Assembly: GCA_008360975.2 (NCBI GenBank)
Contig: CM039199.1
Coordinates: 1,178,001-1,242,000 of the forward strand
From: Lichenostomus cassidix
Lineage: Eukaryota > Chordata > Aves > Passeriformes > Meliphagidae
Length of the DNA: 64,000 nt
Direction: 5' to 3'
Part shown: positions 12,403-23,901 of the stretch, piece by piece
How positions within the stretch are numbered: the stretch's first letter is position 1
Layout of the letters: every line of letters begins with the position of its first letter
Notes under the pieces: model-generated
What the model was told of the DNA's origin: nothing
Seen by the model: only the letters and a program-made list of their open reading frames with translations
The model's database searches: none
Position numbers and translations under genes: made by a program

Positions 12403-13099
12403 TCAATAGAAAAAATCACTTATTTAATACAAAACCAGCCTTGCTGGAGAGTTTTAACTTTGAGATGGAAAAGTTATGGTCACCCCAAGGCACTGCTCTC
12501 GGGATTTGCACTGCATGTGGGTTCCTTAGGGAGATCATGATGCTCTAATTAAAGTCCATGGAGAATGGGAACTGGGAAATTGGTTTGGTGCTATTAGAAT
12601 AGGCATTAGCATTTAATGAGGGGGTCAGAGGATCTTCCATGCTGATCATCCCTTATTTCTGAGACTTAGAGGACTGCTGTTTTGGGGGATACCACAGCTG
12701 GGCTGCTCTCACGGACTGCAGGCTGTTGTGCAGTGCTGGAGAAGGGGAGATTCCTTCCAGCCCCTTGTGTCTGATTCTGTGTTTTGGGCAGGGCAGGCTT
12801 GGTGAGCTCTGTACAAGAGCTTCAAGTCTTTTCCCCTTTGCCTCTGACTTTTGTGCACAGTAGAGTCCTCAGGCTGGACAAACAGTGGTTGAAGTTCAGG
12901 TAGTTCTCACCGTTTAATGCCAAAGCACTGTGGGTTGTTAATCGTATTTTTTGGTAGCTGAGTGATGTTGAAGAACCATCAGAATGATTTTTAACAGCTC
13001 CTTGAAAGCTGGAGCTGGGCTTTCCAGGCATACGCACGCTGTGTGCTGCTGGTATGTAGGTAACAAGAAAATACCTGATTTTCAGTGACAATGAATGTC

Positions 13100-13470
13100 A
13101 CACTGTGCCCTCTGATTTGCCTGAACATCCAATATTGCAATTAGACAGAGCACAGTACACACAGATGACAAAACAATTAAACAGCAGTGAAACATAAAGG
13201 GAAAAAATTAACAAGTAACCAAATTCATTTGACACAGAGATCAAAACATATCGACGATGTCTCGCAACTCTGATAATTCCATTGAGCTGTGCAGAGCTTA
13301 ATGCTGATGCTCACACGCAACCTCTGATTAACATTAAGTGGGGCTGTCATTTTGACATAGCTGGATAAACCAATATTGAAAAATCTATTAAATATATCAG
13401 ACTCGAACAGGGAGCACAAATCTTATTATGTTATTTCAGCTGTAATTAGGTGGGAGATAAAATCATAAAC
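13100..13470. promoter_or_regulatory. Candidate conserved noncoding element
   Basis: This AT-rich, non-repetitive stretch has several homeodomain-type cores (GCAATTAG, ACAATTAAA, GATTAACATTAAG, GTAATTAGG) and a CAGCTG E-box just before the last of them. A TGTCA-TTT-TGACA inverted pair lies at 13345-13357. It also carries a few CpGs (cgacgatgtctcgc near 13250) where the surrounding DNA has almost none. That texture is common in developmental enhancers, but there is no alignment here to show conservation. Confidence 0.3.
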
Positions 13471-14920
13471 AGGGAAGTTCAGTGAATGTTCTTGTGATGG
13501 CACAGAGACACCTGGGTGTTTGTGGGTTTAGGGAGAGGCTGGAGTGGGGCCAAGAGCTGCAGGGCTGAGAGGTGACTTTAGGAACAGGTACAGAACAGGT
13601 TTGTTTCTCCAATAGTATTAGCTCCAGTCCTCCCTGAGACAATGACAGTTGTAATGAATGTCCTTGCATTTAACTGGAAATAGTATTCAGTGCTTTTAGA
13701 ACCCAGAGCCTCCCTAATTGCTTCTTTGAACAGATAAACATTGCTATTTAGGAGAGTTGCTTTAAGATGTTTTGCATTCTGTTCTGATTAATAATGGAGG
13801 TCATGCTACTAAAAACCTTCATGTGCAAAGTGTGATTTTAAAAACAATTCTCTCCAGAAAACAAAAATAAAGACACCTTTTTCATTTTCAAGACTATTGA
13901 GGTGCAAAGCCAGGCCCCCCAGAGTGAGGTGGGGAAAGTTGAGGTTTCTTCAGCTAGAGTTTTGTGCACAGAGGACACAAGTTTAGTTTTATTATGTGGC
14001 CCCATCCTGTTGTTTTCATGCCAAGTTTGTGATTTGCTCCAAGGAACTCAGTGCTGCACCCTGAGCCAGCAGCTGAATGAGCAGTTTTAGAGGCTTTGGA
14101 CACGTTTGGTGTTTTGGGGACCAGAGAGTAGTTCTTCTTTTTCTTGTTATTGAGGGGGGGATTTATCTTGCATAACTTCAGATGTTGAAAGGCTGATGTC
14201 CCTGTGTGACTGAGGACTTGTGGAAGGTGACTCCCATCTGGTGACAAAAGGGAGCCAAATCCTGTCCAAGGATGCCTCTCTCCACTGGCAGTAGGATCTG
14301 GCTAAACTCAGGTGAGAGGAATTCCAGCAGTAATGTCTAACCCCCATCCTGGTGTAATTTCATTCTGCTGGATGCTGGTCTTTGATGACTCACCATCACT
14401 GCACTGCTGTGCAGGGAACTGCTGCCTTTCCTGAGCATTTTACAAGTACAAACCCTGGGAAAAGGCGAGAAGTGAGCGTCCCAAGTCTTCACAGGGAGCT
14501 TGCAACAGGCAGAGAACGTGACTTTCCCAAATGGCACTGTAATGCATTACTAAGAAAATACTTCTCATCTTCTCAAAGCTTTTCCTTCTCTTCATTCCTT
14601 CCCAAAGCCCTGTGGTGGATGACAGATGAACACCAGGGTGCTCCTCACACATCACAGCATCCCTGGGCAGGAGCTCCTCGGCTTCTGCTGCGATTGCAGG
14701 AGCTGTGGAGCTCCCTGGGAGCTGATGGGCACATTGCCATTAGCTTCAGCCAAGCCAGGATTTTATCTTCGTCATGCAGCCCTGCCTCATTCTCTGTCCA
14801 GTGTTTGAACTAACTGAGGCATAAATTCACTTCTGATGCTGGTTGGTAAGAAGAGAAAACAGTTTCTGCCAAACCAGGATATATTTTCAACGGTATTTAA
14901 TAGGGTTTGTATCCCATCCC

Positions 14921-14938
14921 AAGAGGTCAGGACCTCTT
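14921..14938. promoter_or_regulatory. Palindrome resembling a TREpal nuclear-receptor site
   Basis: AAGAGGTCAGGACCTCTT has perfect 8-bp arms around AG. Its core, AGGTCAGGACCT, differs by one base from the palindromic thyroid/retinoid response element AGGTCATGACCT. Receptor binding is inferred only from that similarity. Confidence 0.35.
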
Positions 14939-16626
14939 TCTAATAAAGTTTATGATAATAGATTTAACTTCTATTAGTGTGTTTGCCTTAGTGTTTGTAG
15001 GGAAAGAGGCTCTTTAATAAATAGAAATTATTTATGTCAGGTATAGAATGCTTTGCTCTGTCTCTTTAATGTTGGAAGAATGAACAACTAGTAGGTGAAT
15101 AAATAAGGGAATATTTATATTCTTTCTGGATCTCAACTGCCTGATGTGTTTCCTTCTGGAATGCCAAAGAGTTCTGAATAATTCATGCAGGCAGTCATTA
15201 ATCCTGCTTTGCTCAGGGGGACACCTAGTTCAGGTGCTGTCAAACTTGTGGCCATTGGGTGAGCAGTGGAGCTGCCCAAGTTAAAGCCAAGGAGTCTGCC
15301 AGCAGTCTGAAATGTCACTCGTAAGGGCATATTTGTTGGCATGCAAACCACAATCAGCACCTCCACATTTTGGGAGGGACATGTGCAGCTGAAGGGCAGA
15401 GAGCTTGTGGGGGGCTCTGTGCTGGGGAAGAGGACTGGCAGGTTTTCACACCTCATCTCAACACCATTACAGAAGACAGAGATGAGAGTTTGAAAGGAGG
15501 ACAAGAACCAAAAAAATGGGACACCGATTTCTCTGGGACACAAATCTGATAACAATCTCTGCCAGCAGAACCTTGTCCTGGTCCAGGATAAGTACTTGTG
15601 GGATAAAATAATATGTTGTACGAAGTCACAAAGTGTATTTCCAGGGCAGTAGTTGTTTGAATTCCACCTTTTTTTATGGTGCCAGGAAATAGCAGAGCAG
15701 GAAGAGTTATGTGGATATTTAGATGCTTTTGGGATGTGGTTTTATTTCAGAGTAGCTCTGGTGGCTGACCTGATAGCATAGGAACAGCCACCTTCTCTTG
15801 CTCCACTAAATGTGCAGAGCAAGCTCAGAGCTGCTGGATGAATGTCTCGAGACAGTGGTGACACAGCTGATGATGCCTTGTCTCTCTCTGGCTCTGCTTA
15901 TCTGTGTGTCCTCTGCAGCTGTTGTTAGTGTGACTCCAAGTAAGGGGTGCACAGGACAAGCATTTTACAAACTGAGTGCAGAGCTGAGCACAAAATCTCA
16001 GCCTGGAAGGCAGTCCTGAGCTGATAGAGTTATGAGGAATGTGTCTTTGACTTCTGAATACGTGCATATAATCTTACGTGCTGAAATGCACCAACAGAAA
16101 TGTAAACACAAGTGATCATTAATTTTATTGCAGGGTTTTTTTTTTTTTCCTTTTAAGGAAGCTTGGAAGTGCTGTAAATTTGGATTTGAACCATCAGTGA
16201 CTAGAGTTCAAAACACAGGCTTGACTCTTAACAAGATTTATGCATGTACTTAATGATTCTCTTGAAAGAGTTTCCAACTGGAGCCTTGCTGCCATTAGAT
16301 TTGAAGCATGTGTTAGGGTACACGTCAAGCACATGTATGAGGGCTCCTAATTCCCATTAATGCAGAGTGAAGAACTGCTCTGGCTGTGAAAGAGAGGTGT
16401 CTCTTGCTGTTTGAATTGCACGTACCATGGAGCCTGCAGGACATGCAGCAAGACCAAGTCCTTGTCTTTTCTTGTTTCCAGATTAACTGAGTACAGCTAG
16501 TAGGATTAGCCAGTGATTTAAAAATCCACTAAAAGCAAGCTGTCACATTGGAAAGTAACTTTGCAAGGGCCGTGGCAGAAATCTGCGGGATGCAGGGTGT
16601 GTGTGCCAGGAGCAGGAGGGCTGAGA

Positions 16627-16642
16627 GCAGCAGCAGCAGCAG
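16627..16642. repeat. (GCA)5 microsatellite
   Basis: Five GCA units sit in a locally more GC-rich stretch. The short array shows no open-frame support for a polyglutamine or polyserine tract. Confidence 0.7.
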
Positions 16643-17499
16643 GACGTGCAGCAAGCTGTCATGTCCCTGCCTGATGGGGATCCTCCTCAGCATGGCAAAT
16701 TCTCCCAAGCCTACTCATTTTGAGAACAATGAATTTATTTATTGCTTTCAAATATTATTAGGCTCAGAAGAACTATAATGCTTTAAACAGTGAACCGTGC
16801 CTGTTCGGCTGGAAAGCAGAGATGTGCTGTTTCAGGGGCTGTTCAGCTGGGAGAGCTGCTTGGAAAGATGGAAGCTTCTGCAGGGAGGGTGAGGAATAGC
16901 TCAGGGAGAGAAAAAAGAAGTCTGAGCCCATAAATGGGAAATGTTGGTGTTGGTGTGCTCAGGATTAACTGCAAAGCATATTGCATGTAACTGCAGTCAG
17001 GGATGATGTTTCCAGCTACTTTATGTGTTTGTTCTTTGGGAAGGTAGATGAAATAGCGAGTGTTTGGTTAGAGCCCAGCCTGCTCTTCCCTCGGCTGGTT
17101 ATTACTCCACGACTGACAGAAGTGCTGAGGAACAGCTAGACCCCTGCTGCAGAGAGGAAGCAAGGAGATGTATCAGCAAGCAGGCAGAAGTGATCCTGGA
17201 GATTTGCTTAGAGTTTCAAAGATACCAGTTTTCAACCTCTCAAGGTACAAACCTTGCCCTCCTCCCAGCAGCTTGGAGTCCACCAGCACTTCTCAGGCTT
17301 TCTCCAAAGTGGCTGTCTGTGAATGTCCGGCTGGACAGCCTGTATCAGGAGGAGGGGCAGATGCTGCCTACAAGGATGACTTTGTTGCTCCAGGCTGATA
17401 AAGGCTTTGTGAGTGTGTGTTCTGCCAAGAGGAATCACCCGGGTCCTGAAGGCTGTTCTGGGATCCTGTTGTGAAGGGCTGTGGTGGTTTGATTTTTTC

Positions 17500-18190
17500 C
17501 TTGAAAGCAGTGAGCCCCTGGGTGCTGCACTGTGCAGAAAAGAGCCCTTGTGGCCTCGGGCTGTGCTCCTGTTGGTGTCTGGCTCTGGAGCTGAGCATTT
17601 CCAGAGAGATTCCCCGGGCTCCGTGCTTCAGAGCCCTCGCTGTGGAGTGCCACTGCAGCCCTGGCTGGAGCACTGCTCAGTGCCAGCAGCCGAGCAGGCA
17701 CCGTGCTTACTCAGACTCAGAGCAGCCTTTATTTATCCAGCCACTGCCTCCTCCAACCGGGCTAAAAATAAAAGCCTTGCTCTGAGTAAGCAGATCGCCT
17801 TCCCTGTGAGATCCCTGTGATGTAACTGCGGGGTTTTTCTGTGCTGCGGGGAGCAGGGCTCAGCCAGAGCGGTGCCTTGCCGTGGAGCAGGGCCGAGCTG
17901 ACAGTGTGACAAGTGCCACCTCCCACGCCCAGACACTTGTTGAGAGGCCCCGTGGCACAAGGAGGTTCACACTCATTGAGTGCGATGGGTAGCAGCTCCA
18001 ATCACGCCCCAAAGCTGACAGAGAAAAGAACATTTCAGTGCAGAGCCATGTCAGGCAGAGAGAAGCAGGCGGAGGCTCGGAGCAAGGCAGCCTGACAAGT
18101 GCTAAAAGGGCCTGCAATCTGCATTGTGTCATCATTAACGGGCTTGCCATTAGCTGGCGATGCGCATTAGGAGGTGATACCAGGCACATC
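17500..18190. promoter_or_regulatory. CpG-bearing unique stretch, candidate regulatory DNA
   Basis: Compared with flanking DNA this stretch is more GC-rich and keeps noticeably more CpG. It contains a perfect MEF2-type site CTAAAAATAA at 17762-17771. Toward its end (18110-18175) is a compact run of ATTA/TTAG cores with CpGs ('cattaacgggcttgccatta', 'gcgatgcgcattagg'). No exon with a plausible frame and splice pair is evident. A promoter, enhancer or plain GC fluctuation are all possible. The hairpin at 17704-17792 lies inside. Confidence 0.3.
17704..17792 (+). ncRNA. Pre-miRNA-sized imperfect hairpin (candidate)
   Basis: The outer stem pairs TGCTTACTCAG (17704-17714) with CTGAGTAAGCA (17782-17792), 11 consecutive pairs. 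After a 6-nt bulge (17715-17720, a tandem copy of ACTCAG), pairing resumes: 17721-17726 with 17774-17781, then TTTATTT (17728-17734) with the A/T-rich strand at 17766-17772, and AGCC (17739-17742) with GGCT (17760-17763). By hand count there are about 29 pairs around a loop of roughly 17 nt. The size fits a microRNA precursor, but the large bulge is unfavourable. I recognise no known miRNA in it. Either strand could be the transcribed one. Confidence 0.25.
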
Positions 18191-19678
18191 CAGCCCATTG
18201 CTCCAGTGCCCTGAGATGCCTGGGAAAATCGGGAGGTTTCAAGGAGCCCCTAATCACTGCAGAAGTTGGACCTGAGCTGGTTATGTCAAGGTCTGGGGAG
18301 CTGCTGTGTCAGGTGCTGCAGAAACACGGACCAAAAGGGTTCTTCTCTGCTTGGCCAGGGGAATTCCCCAGCCAAAATACATCCACCACCCCTCACACAC
18401 AAAAACAGTGAAAGACAGGAACCAAACTGCACAGCCAGGGTGACAAAAGCAAAATGCAGCGAGTACTGCTTGGTTCTGTGTTCTCTTGGTCACAAAGTTT
18501 AGCAAGCCAGCTTTGATTTGTGTAATTAATCGTTAATAAGCAAAGTTGCTCCCAGGGAAATTCAGTGGGAGGAGAGCTCTAGTTAGCTCCATCTTGAAGC
18601 TTCGCAGAAATTCTGGGGTTTGGGGTGATGTTTTATAGAGCTCTTCCTCTTTTTCTTGAAGACCTTGATGCATCAACTCTGCGCTGAGACTGTGCAGCCT
18701 CCCCTTTGCAAGCACATTCTGCTTGGGCAGAGTCAGAGAAATGAGTCCTCACCTTGCAACTCTGGCTTCCCAGAGATCACAGCATCATTTTTCCTGGCAG
18801 TTCATTTTCTAGATACTTCTCTCACAGAATAACCCCAAAATAGGAAAAGAAAAGGCAAGACTGGTCCAGTGGGTGACATTTGTTCCTGTCTCTTTCTGTG
18901 CTGCTGGTGAGTAGTGAGCTGTGCAGAGCAGACACCGAGTGGTTGTCAAACTGTTTGCCCTGGGATGACTCTGTGGCAAGAAGTTCCACGAGCTAATGTA
19001 CTTACACTGAAAATTGCATTACCTCTGTGATTCCAGCAGCTCCCTTTTGCTCTTACGGAGAAAGGAGGTCTTTTGGGGTCATTTTCTGATGCTTTCAGCA
19101 ACTGAAGAGACATAATTGCCCAGGAAACACCCAGCTGTAAGGCAGCAGAGCCGCCAGGGCCTGAGTGGAGATGGCTGAGGAGCTGTGAAAGCACAAAGCT
19201 GTAGGTGATGGGAAGTGAGGAATAAGAGAGTGCAGGACACCCTGAGTGTGGTTTAGTTGGGAAAGTACTGCTTTTCTGGGAATTCTCTCTGCCAGTGAGT
19301 GGCGAATCTAGACTGGAAAGAGAAGGGGATACTTCTGGCTCCAGGATCCCATCTGTGCCATGCACTGCCCACTAGGAGCTTGTCCCTAGCTGGGAGCTGC
19401 TGTCACATGGGATGGGGACAATTTGCCTGTACCTGGTGCCACATCAGCTCCCTCACAGCCCTCTGCACAGCCTGCTGCTGGCTCTGCAAGAAGCCTGCCA
19501 AACCAAGGCATAAATGGTACTCTGTGGAAGAGATGGAGGTATCAGAGGATCAGTAAAAAAAATGGATTATTATAGACCTCCTGATAGTACAGAAATCTTT
19601 GTAGTTGGCTATTACTGAAGTAGAACTTTGTGTAATGATGAGAAAAGGCATTAGTATACACCAGACATGAGATTTTAC

Positions 19679-20060
19679 AATCAATTTTATTAATTTTAAT
19701 TGATTATAAAATAATGGGGGATACATTTAAGAAGACAGTTTAATTCACTGTAATTATAAAATGTTTAATTATTATAAATTTGATGGGGCAATAAGGGTAT
19801 TAAAATAAATAGAACAGTAGAGGTTCTCATTAAAATTGCATCTGACCTCTGTGCACTGATATGTGCTGGAGTGAATGCAGTAAAATTGGCTGCAATGTGG
19901 GAACAGTGGGAGCTATTAATTCCCAATTCACAGGTCTTGGCAAGCATGATGCAAATAAAGTCAAACTTAACTATCTGTCTCACACGAAAGACCAGAGGGG
20001 GCTCTGCTGAAAGAACAGTAGCCTGTGAATCACTGATGATTCCAGTTGTGCAGCTGCTGC
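19679..20060. promoter_or_regulatory. AT-rich candidate conserved noncoding element
   Basis: It begins with an inverted pair, AATCAATT (19679-19686) and AATTGATT (19698-19705). Many TAATT/AATTA cores follow, then TATTAATT near 19915 and a perfect octamer ATGCAAAT at 19949-19956 followed directly by AAAG. This mix of POU, SOX-like and homeodomain cores in unique sequence is enhancer-like. Simple AT-richness could also explain it. Confidence 0.25.
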
Positions 20061-21821
20061 AAATGTGGGGCTTCAGGCACTGAAATTTTGGGCACTTCAT
20101 AGAAATTGAAATGATGCCCTTCACAGCAGCTGTTCAGATCCACACTTCTAGGTGTGTTGCAACTGCTGTGACACAAACATTTGTTCTGGAGCATGATTTA
20201 GACATTTGGATGCTTCTCCTGACCTGGAGCAGTTGGACTGGAAATCTCTCAAGAACTGGTGTTTGAAGGCAATTTTAGGTCTTTACTGCCAGACCCAGAG
20301 AACATTTTGCAATCTGGAAGCAAGCAGTGATTTAGGGCCAAATTTGCAATTAATTTGTTGTTCTCCTTTGGGTGGAGAAGAAATCTGGTTTGCTTCTGTG
20401 GTGTGGAAATTGTCTCGGTGGGTTGTTCCCACTCCCCCTATATCCTTAGGTGCTGTGAGCACGCAGGATGGAGCAGGACAGAAACATGAAGCCCTTGACT
20501 GAATTAAAGCTGCAGCTGCTGGGGTCACTGCTGTCTCTCCTGGACATTGGTTGCTGTGTCTCTGAAAGCCCTGAGAAAAAGCTGAAGCAATTTTGTGCAT
20601 GTCACAGGTCTGAAAATGTGGATTTTGGTTTTTGCAGTGGACAGTGGGCCCATGAAAACAGTTGTGCGGTTTTTTAATCTGTCTGCACATTCCTGAAAAA
20701 TTAAACTGCATGGGTTGGAAGGGAGGATGTTACAATGGTTGTAAGGAACCTGGTGAATTATAGGCCAATTGTTTCCGTTGAGATGTACAAAAAAACAAGC
20801 ACTCTTTTCTGTGGTGTTCTATATAGGTAAGCCTGGCTGGAGGATGGGGGCTGGAACTCAGCTGCCTCCTTCACTGTGAGTGTGGTGGAGGAATGGTAAT
20901 TTCCACATTAAATGTGAAGGAGGCATTTTATCCTATGGCAACAGCACCTGCTTTGCATTGATCTGGTGAGAGGGCATGAGCACTTTCCAGGAGTGAGGAA
21001 TGGGTCTCAATAGGATATTCCTGTCTCTGAATGCAAAACTCCTATTTCTGCCTGCCACAGCCCATGTATTCAGACTCATTTTTGCATGGCACTTAAATGG
21101 ACCTAAATATTTCACCAGCTAGCAAGATAACACTACAGCTTGTTTGGTATTTGGTAATCAGTTATTAGGACAGGGCTTCACTGAAATAAAATATGAGGGC
21201 AAAGGAAAGTAACGTGCCTGTGGCATTAGAATGCTGTTAGCAAGCTTGAGGCATATCAGAGAGATTGGTCCTGAGAGTAACATTTGCTGTCTTACTGCTT
21301 TTGAACTTTTTTTTTTTTTTCATTTGCCTGTTTCTGAGGTCTGGGATTTATCCTGAATTTAAGAACTGACAGGTTTTGATCATTTGAATAGGTATCACTG
21401 TTCAGCTGGGAATACATGTGCCAGCTGAGCTGTCTCTTAAAGCCAATTTGTACTACCAGTTATATGAGATGATTTCTCAAGACTGTAATGTATTTCAGCT
21501 CAGGATTTCTCACCTGTGCTGCGGCTGTTCCTCTCCTGTCCTCCCCACCTGATTGTCCTCTCCCTTCCCCACCCAGTGCTCAGACACCTGTGCCTGTTCT
21601 TTGGTGTGAATGCACACAGCACCACAGAAAAACACACTGCAAGGTTGAGACTCACTTGGAGGCAGAGCACTCTAAAAGCTGCAGTCATTTCTTAATCCCA
21701 ACCTCATCTTTTTGTGCTGAGTTTGTGCAGTTTGTCTTCATGTAAGCAGAACCACCCCTGCTATAGAATCACCATCATTCAAGCATTTAGAAACTCCTTG
21801 AGCTTCTCTCTATATAACTGA

Positions 21822-21871
21822 TAGCTCAATTCCAGCGTCTTCACTGTGCTGAAGAGCAGAAGAATTGAGTT
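21822..21871. other. Compact nested stem-loop in unique sequence
   Basis: CTCAATTC (21825-21832) pairs perfectly with GAATTGAG (21862-21869), extended by an A-T and a G-U pair outside. Nested within it TCTTC (21838-21842) pairs with GAAGA (21851-21855) around an 8-nt loop. The surrounding 21780-21950 sequence is unique, with ATAATTACTAAT and isolated CpGs. It could be a structured RNA element or coincidence. Confidence 0.3.
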
Positions 21872-23883
21872 CATAATTACTAATAGCGGTGCAAAACCAG
21901 AATTATTTATAGGTAATGCCGATAAAGAAGACTTTTCCACTGTAGTAGTGTTTATTCATGAGACTTTCTCTGATGATGACATTTCTGCACTTCGATAGGG
22001 TGGCTGTGAGCTGCAAATCTGGAAAGAGATGCCCAAGACTTGGGATTGAAGTTACTGGTACCCTGAGTTTCACACACATTGCCTTTTATCTGCTTGGAGC
22101 TTGGTAGTGTCCTATTGTGCTTCTGAAGGGCTGTTTTTGTTGGAAGCTGAGCAGGGAATGGATGGTTTGAAGCTTTCAGCCAGAAAGATAAGTACTGTCT
22201 ATACCTTATATCTACAAAAATATACATTATACCTATATAAGTGATATGTGAATCCTGGAGAAGCTAGTGGGAGTGGAGGCAAATTTTGCTGGTTGGCCAA
22301 ATTCTCCTGTCTGCCCCCTTAACTAGAGAGGGCATTTGCCAAATTTTACTTCCCAGTTATTATCTTTCTAGGGAGATGCACTCCCTAGCTGCTCCACTGA
22401 GAGATCCCATTGCAGTCACTGTTGTCTCCACAGCTTGTGTTGAGGGACCCAAGTTATCCCTGAGCTGTGACACTGCACAGCCACACTACCAGCCCAGCCA
22501 CACAGCCCTGGCACAAGCTTAGTTAGTCCCTGCTCATCTGCAGCTAGGCTGGGTTCGTCTGTTTGAGCTGCAAGTGCCATGTCTGTCACAAAAGCCAGAA
22601 ATAAATCAATCTGCAGCCCTGCCAATAAACACACAGAACACAAGGCATGCTCGGGCATACTTGCTTGATCCTTATGGACCCAATTTTCCCCCATTTCCCA
22701 TGCATCTGTCCATAAAGAAGAACCATGAAGGGAAAGGAATGGCAGGAATGAAGCATTTGAAGAATGCTTTCAACGAGCCCATTAAACCATCTTGCTGGAA
22801 ACTGTAGCCTGGTGTGATAGGTCTGGTTCATATTTTCCATGTATTTGAAGTCTTATGTTGAAGAATGAAGCCTCTGTTTTAGAGAAATGAGTCCCTAAGT
22901 GGAAAAAGAAAGAGCCCAGCTGTTAGTAAGGCACTTAAGGTTATTTTGCTTTTTGTTGGTTTTTGTTTTGTTTTAAAGCCTTCCGCCAAGTGTAGCTGAT
23001 ACTGCTGGCTCTCGAGCTGTTTAGAGAAATCAGTCCTGGCTGAGTGGAGCTCAGCTCGTGGCTGGTGAGGTGGGGAACCTCGGCAGTGGACAGGCTGCAG
23101 TGTTTGGGCTCTTCCTGCAAAGCCTGGCAAAACAGACATTAAATAGTCTTCTTTAACCGCATTCTTGGCATCTGAAGCAAAAATGAAAAGGAATGAGAGA
23201 CCAAAATGTTCAGGAAAAGTTCAGCGTTTCCACAGTATTGGTTTGAATGGGTTGAACTTTGCCTGGTGGGAGAAACATCTATCTTTTGGTGCATGTTTAC
23301 AATCAATCTTGCGTCTTTAAATCCATCCAGTTACAAAGCAAATCCTTCAAGTCCCTGAGTTCTCGTTGGTAGCTGGTGACCATTCTAATGATGCTTTGCC
23401 CTTGCTCCCTCTCAAGGCCAGGGTGAGCCTGCAGTGGTGCAGGAGACAAGGATGGCTTTTGTGGGTCTCGATGTGTTTCCTGCTGCGCTGCCCAAGGAAG
23501 GGCCACGCAGCCCTTGTTATCAGGCTGTCAGAAGAATTGCGAATCAAGCAGTTGCATGAGCAGCAGGATGATTGAAGGCTGGTTTCCGATGGACTTTTAT
23601 CTGGTAATTGATTTCCTCTGTGGGTTTGTGCTGTCTAATGAGGTGTGAGCTAACAGCCAGCCTTCCCTGTGGTGGGAGGTGAGGGAAGCCAGGCGCCTTT
23701 CCCTGCGTGGCTGCAGGCTCCTCGCTGAACTTGTGGGAGCTCAGCACTGTGGAGACCTCTGCCCTGCTGTCACATTGCCTTGGAATTAGTGGGTTTCAAA
23801 AGTTGTTAGAAGGGGGGACAGATAGGGAAACACACACAGGCAGGATGAACTTCCGTACCCCAGGCTCTTTGAAAATTAAGCTT

Positions 23884-23901
23884 AAAAAAAAAAAAAAAAA
23901 A
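23884..23901. repeat. 18-base A run
   Basis: An uninterrupted run of 18 A follows 'attaagctt'. It could be a retroposed poly(A) tail on the plus strand, but the preceding few hundred bases do not resemble a LINE, SINE or spliced cDNA that I recognise. Confidence 0.8.

Larger units (their letters stand above)
12403..17500. other. Noncoding DNA, no gene recognised
   Basis: No exon or transposon is recognised. Candidate regulatory sequence at 13100-13470 and a palindrome at 14921-14938 are listed separately. Small items are a 12-base T run near 16137-16148 and a (GCA)5 at 16627-16642. The longest frames (143, 140 and 136 codons) lack any domain. Confidence 0.55.

Noticed and set aside
19994..20012. 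CTCF-like AGAGGGGGCTCT word
   Set aside because: Matches only the AGGGGGC core; the flanking CCA positions of the CTCF consensus are wrong.
20712..20740. 'gggttggaagggagg' as a CR1 tail
   Set aside because: Match ends after about 15 bases.
23884..23901. A18 run as the tail of a processed pseudogene
   Set aside because: No cDNA-like or retroelement body is recognised upstream.
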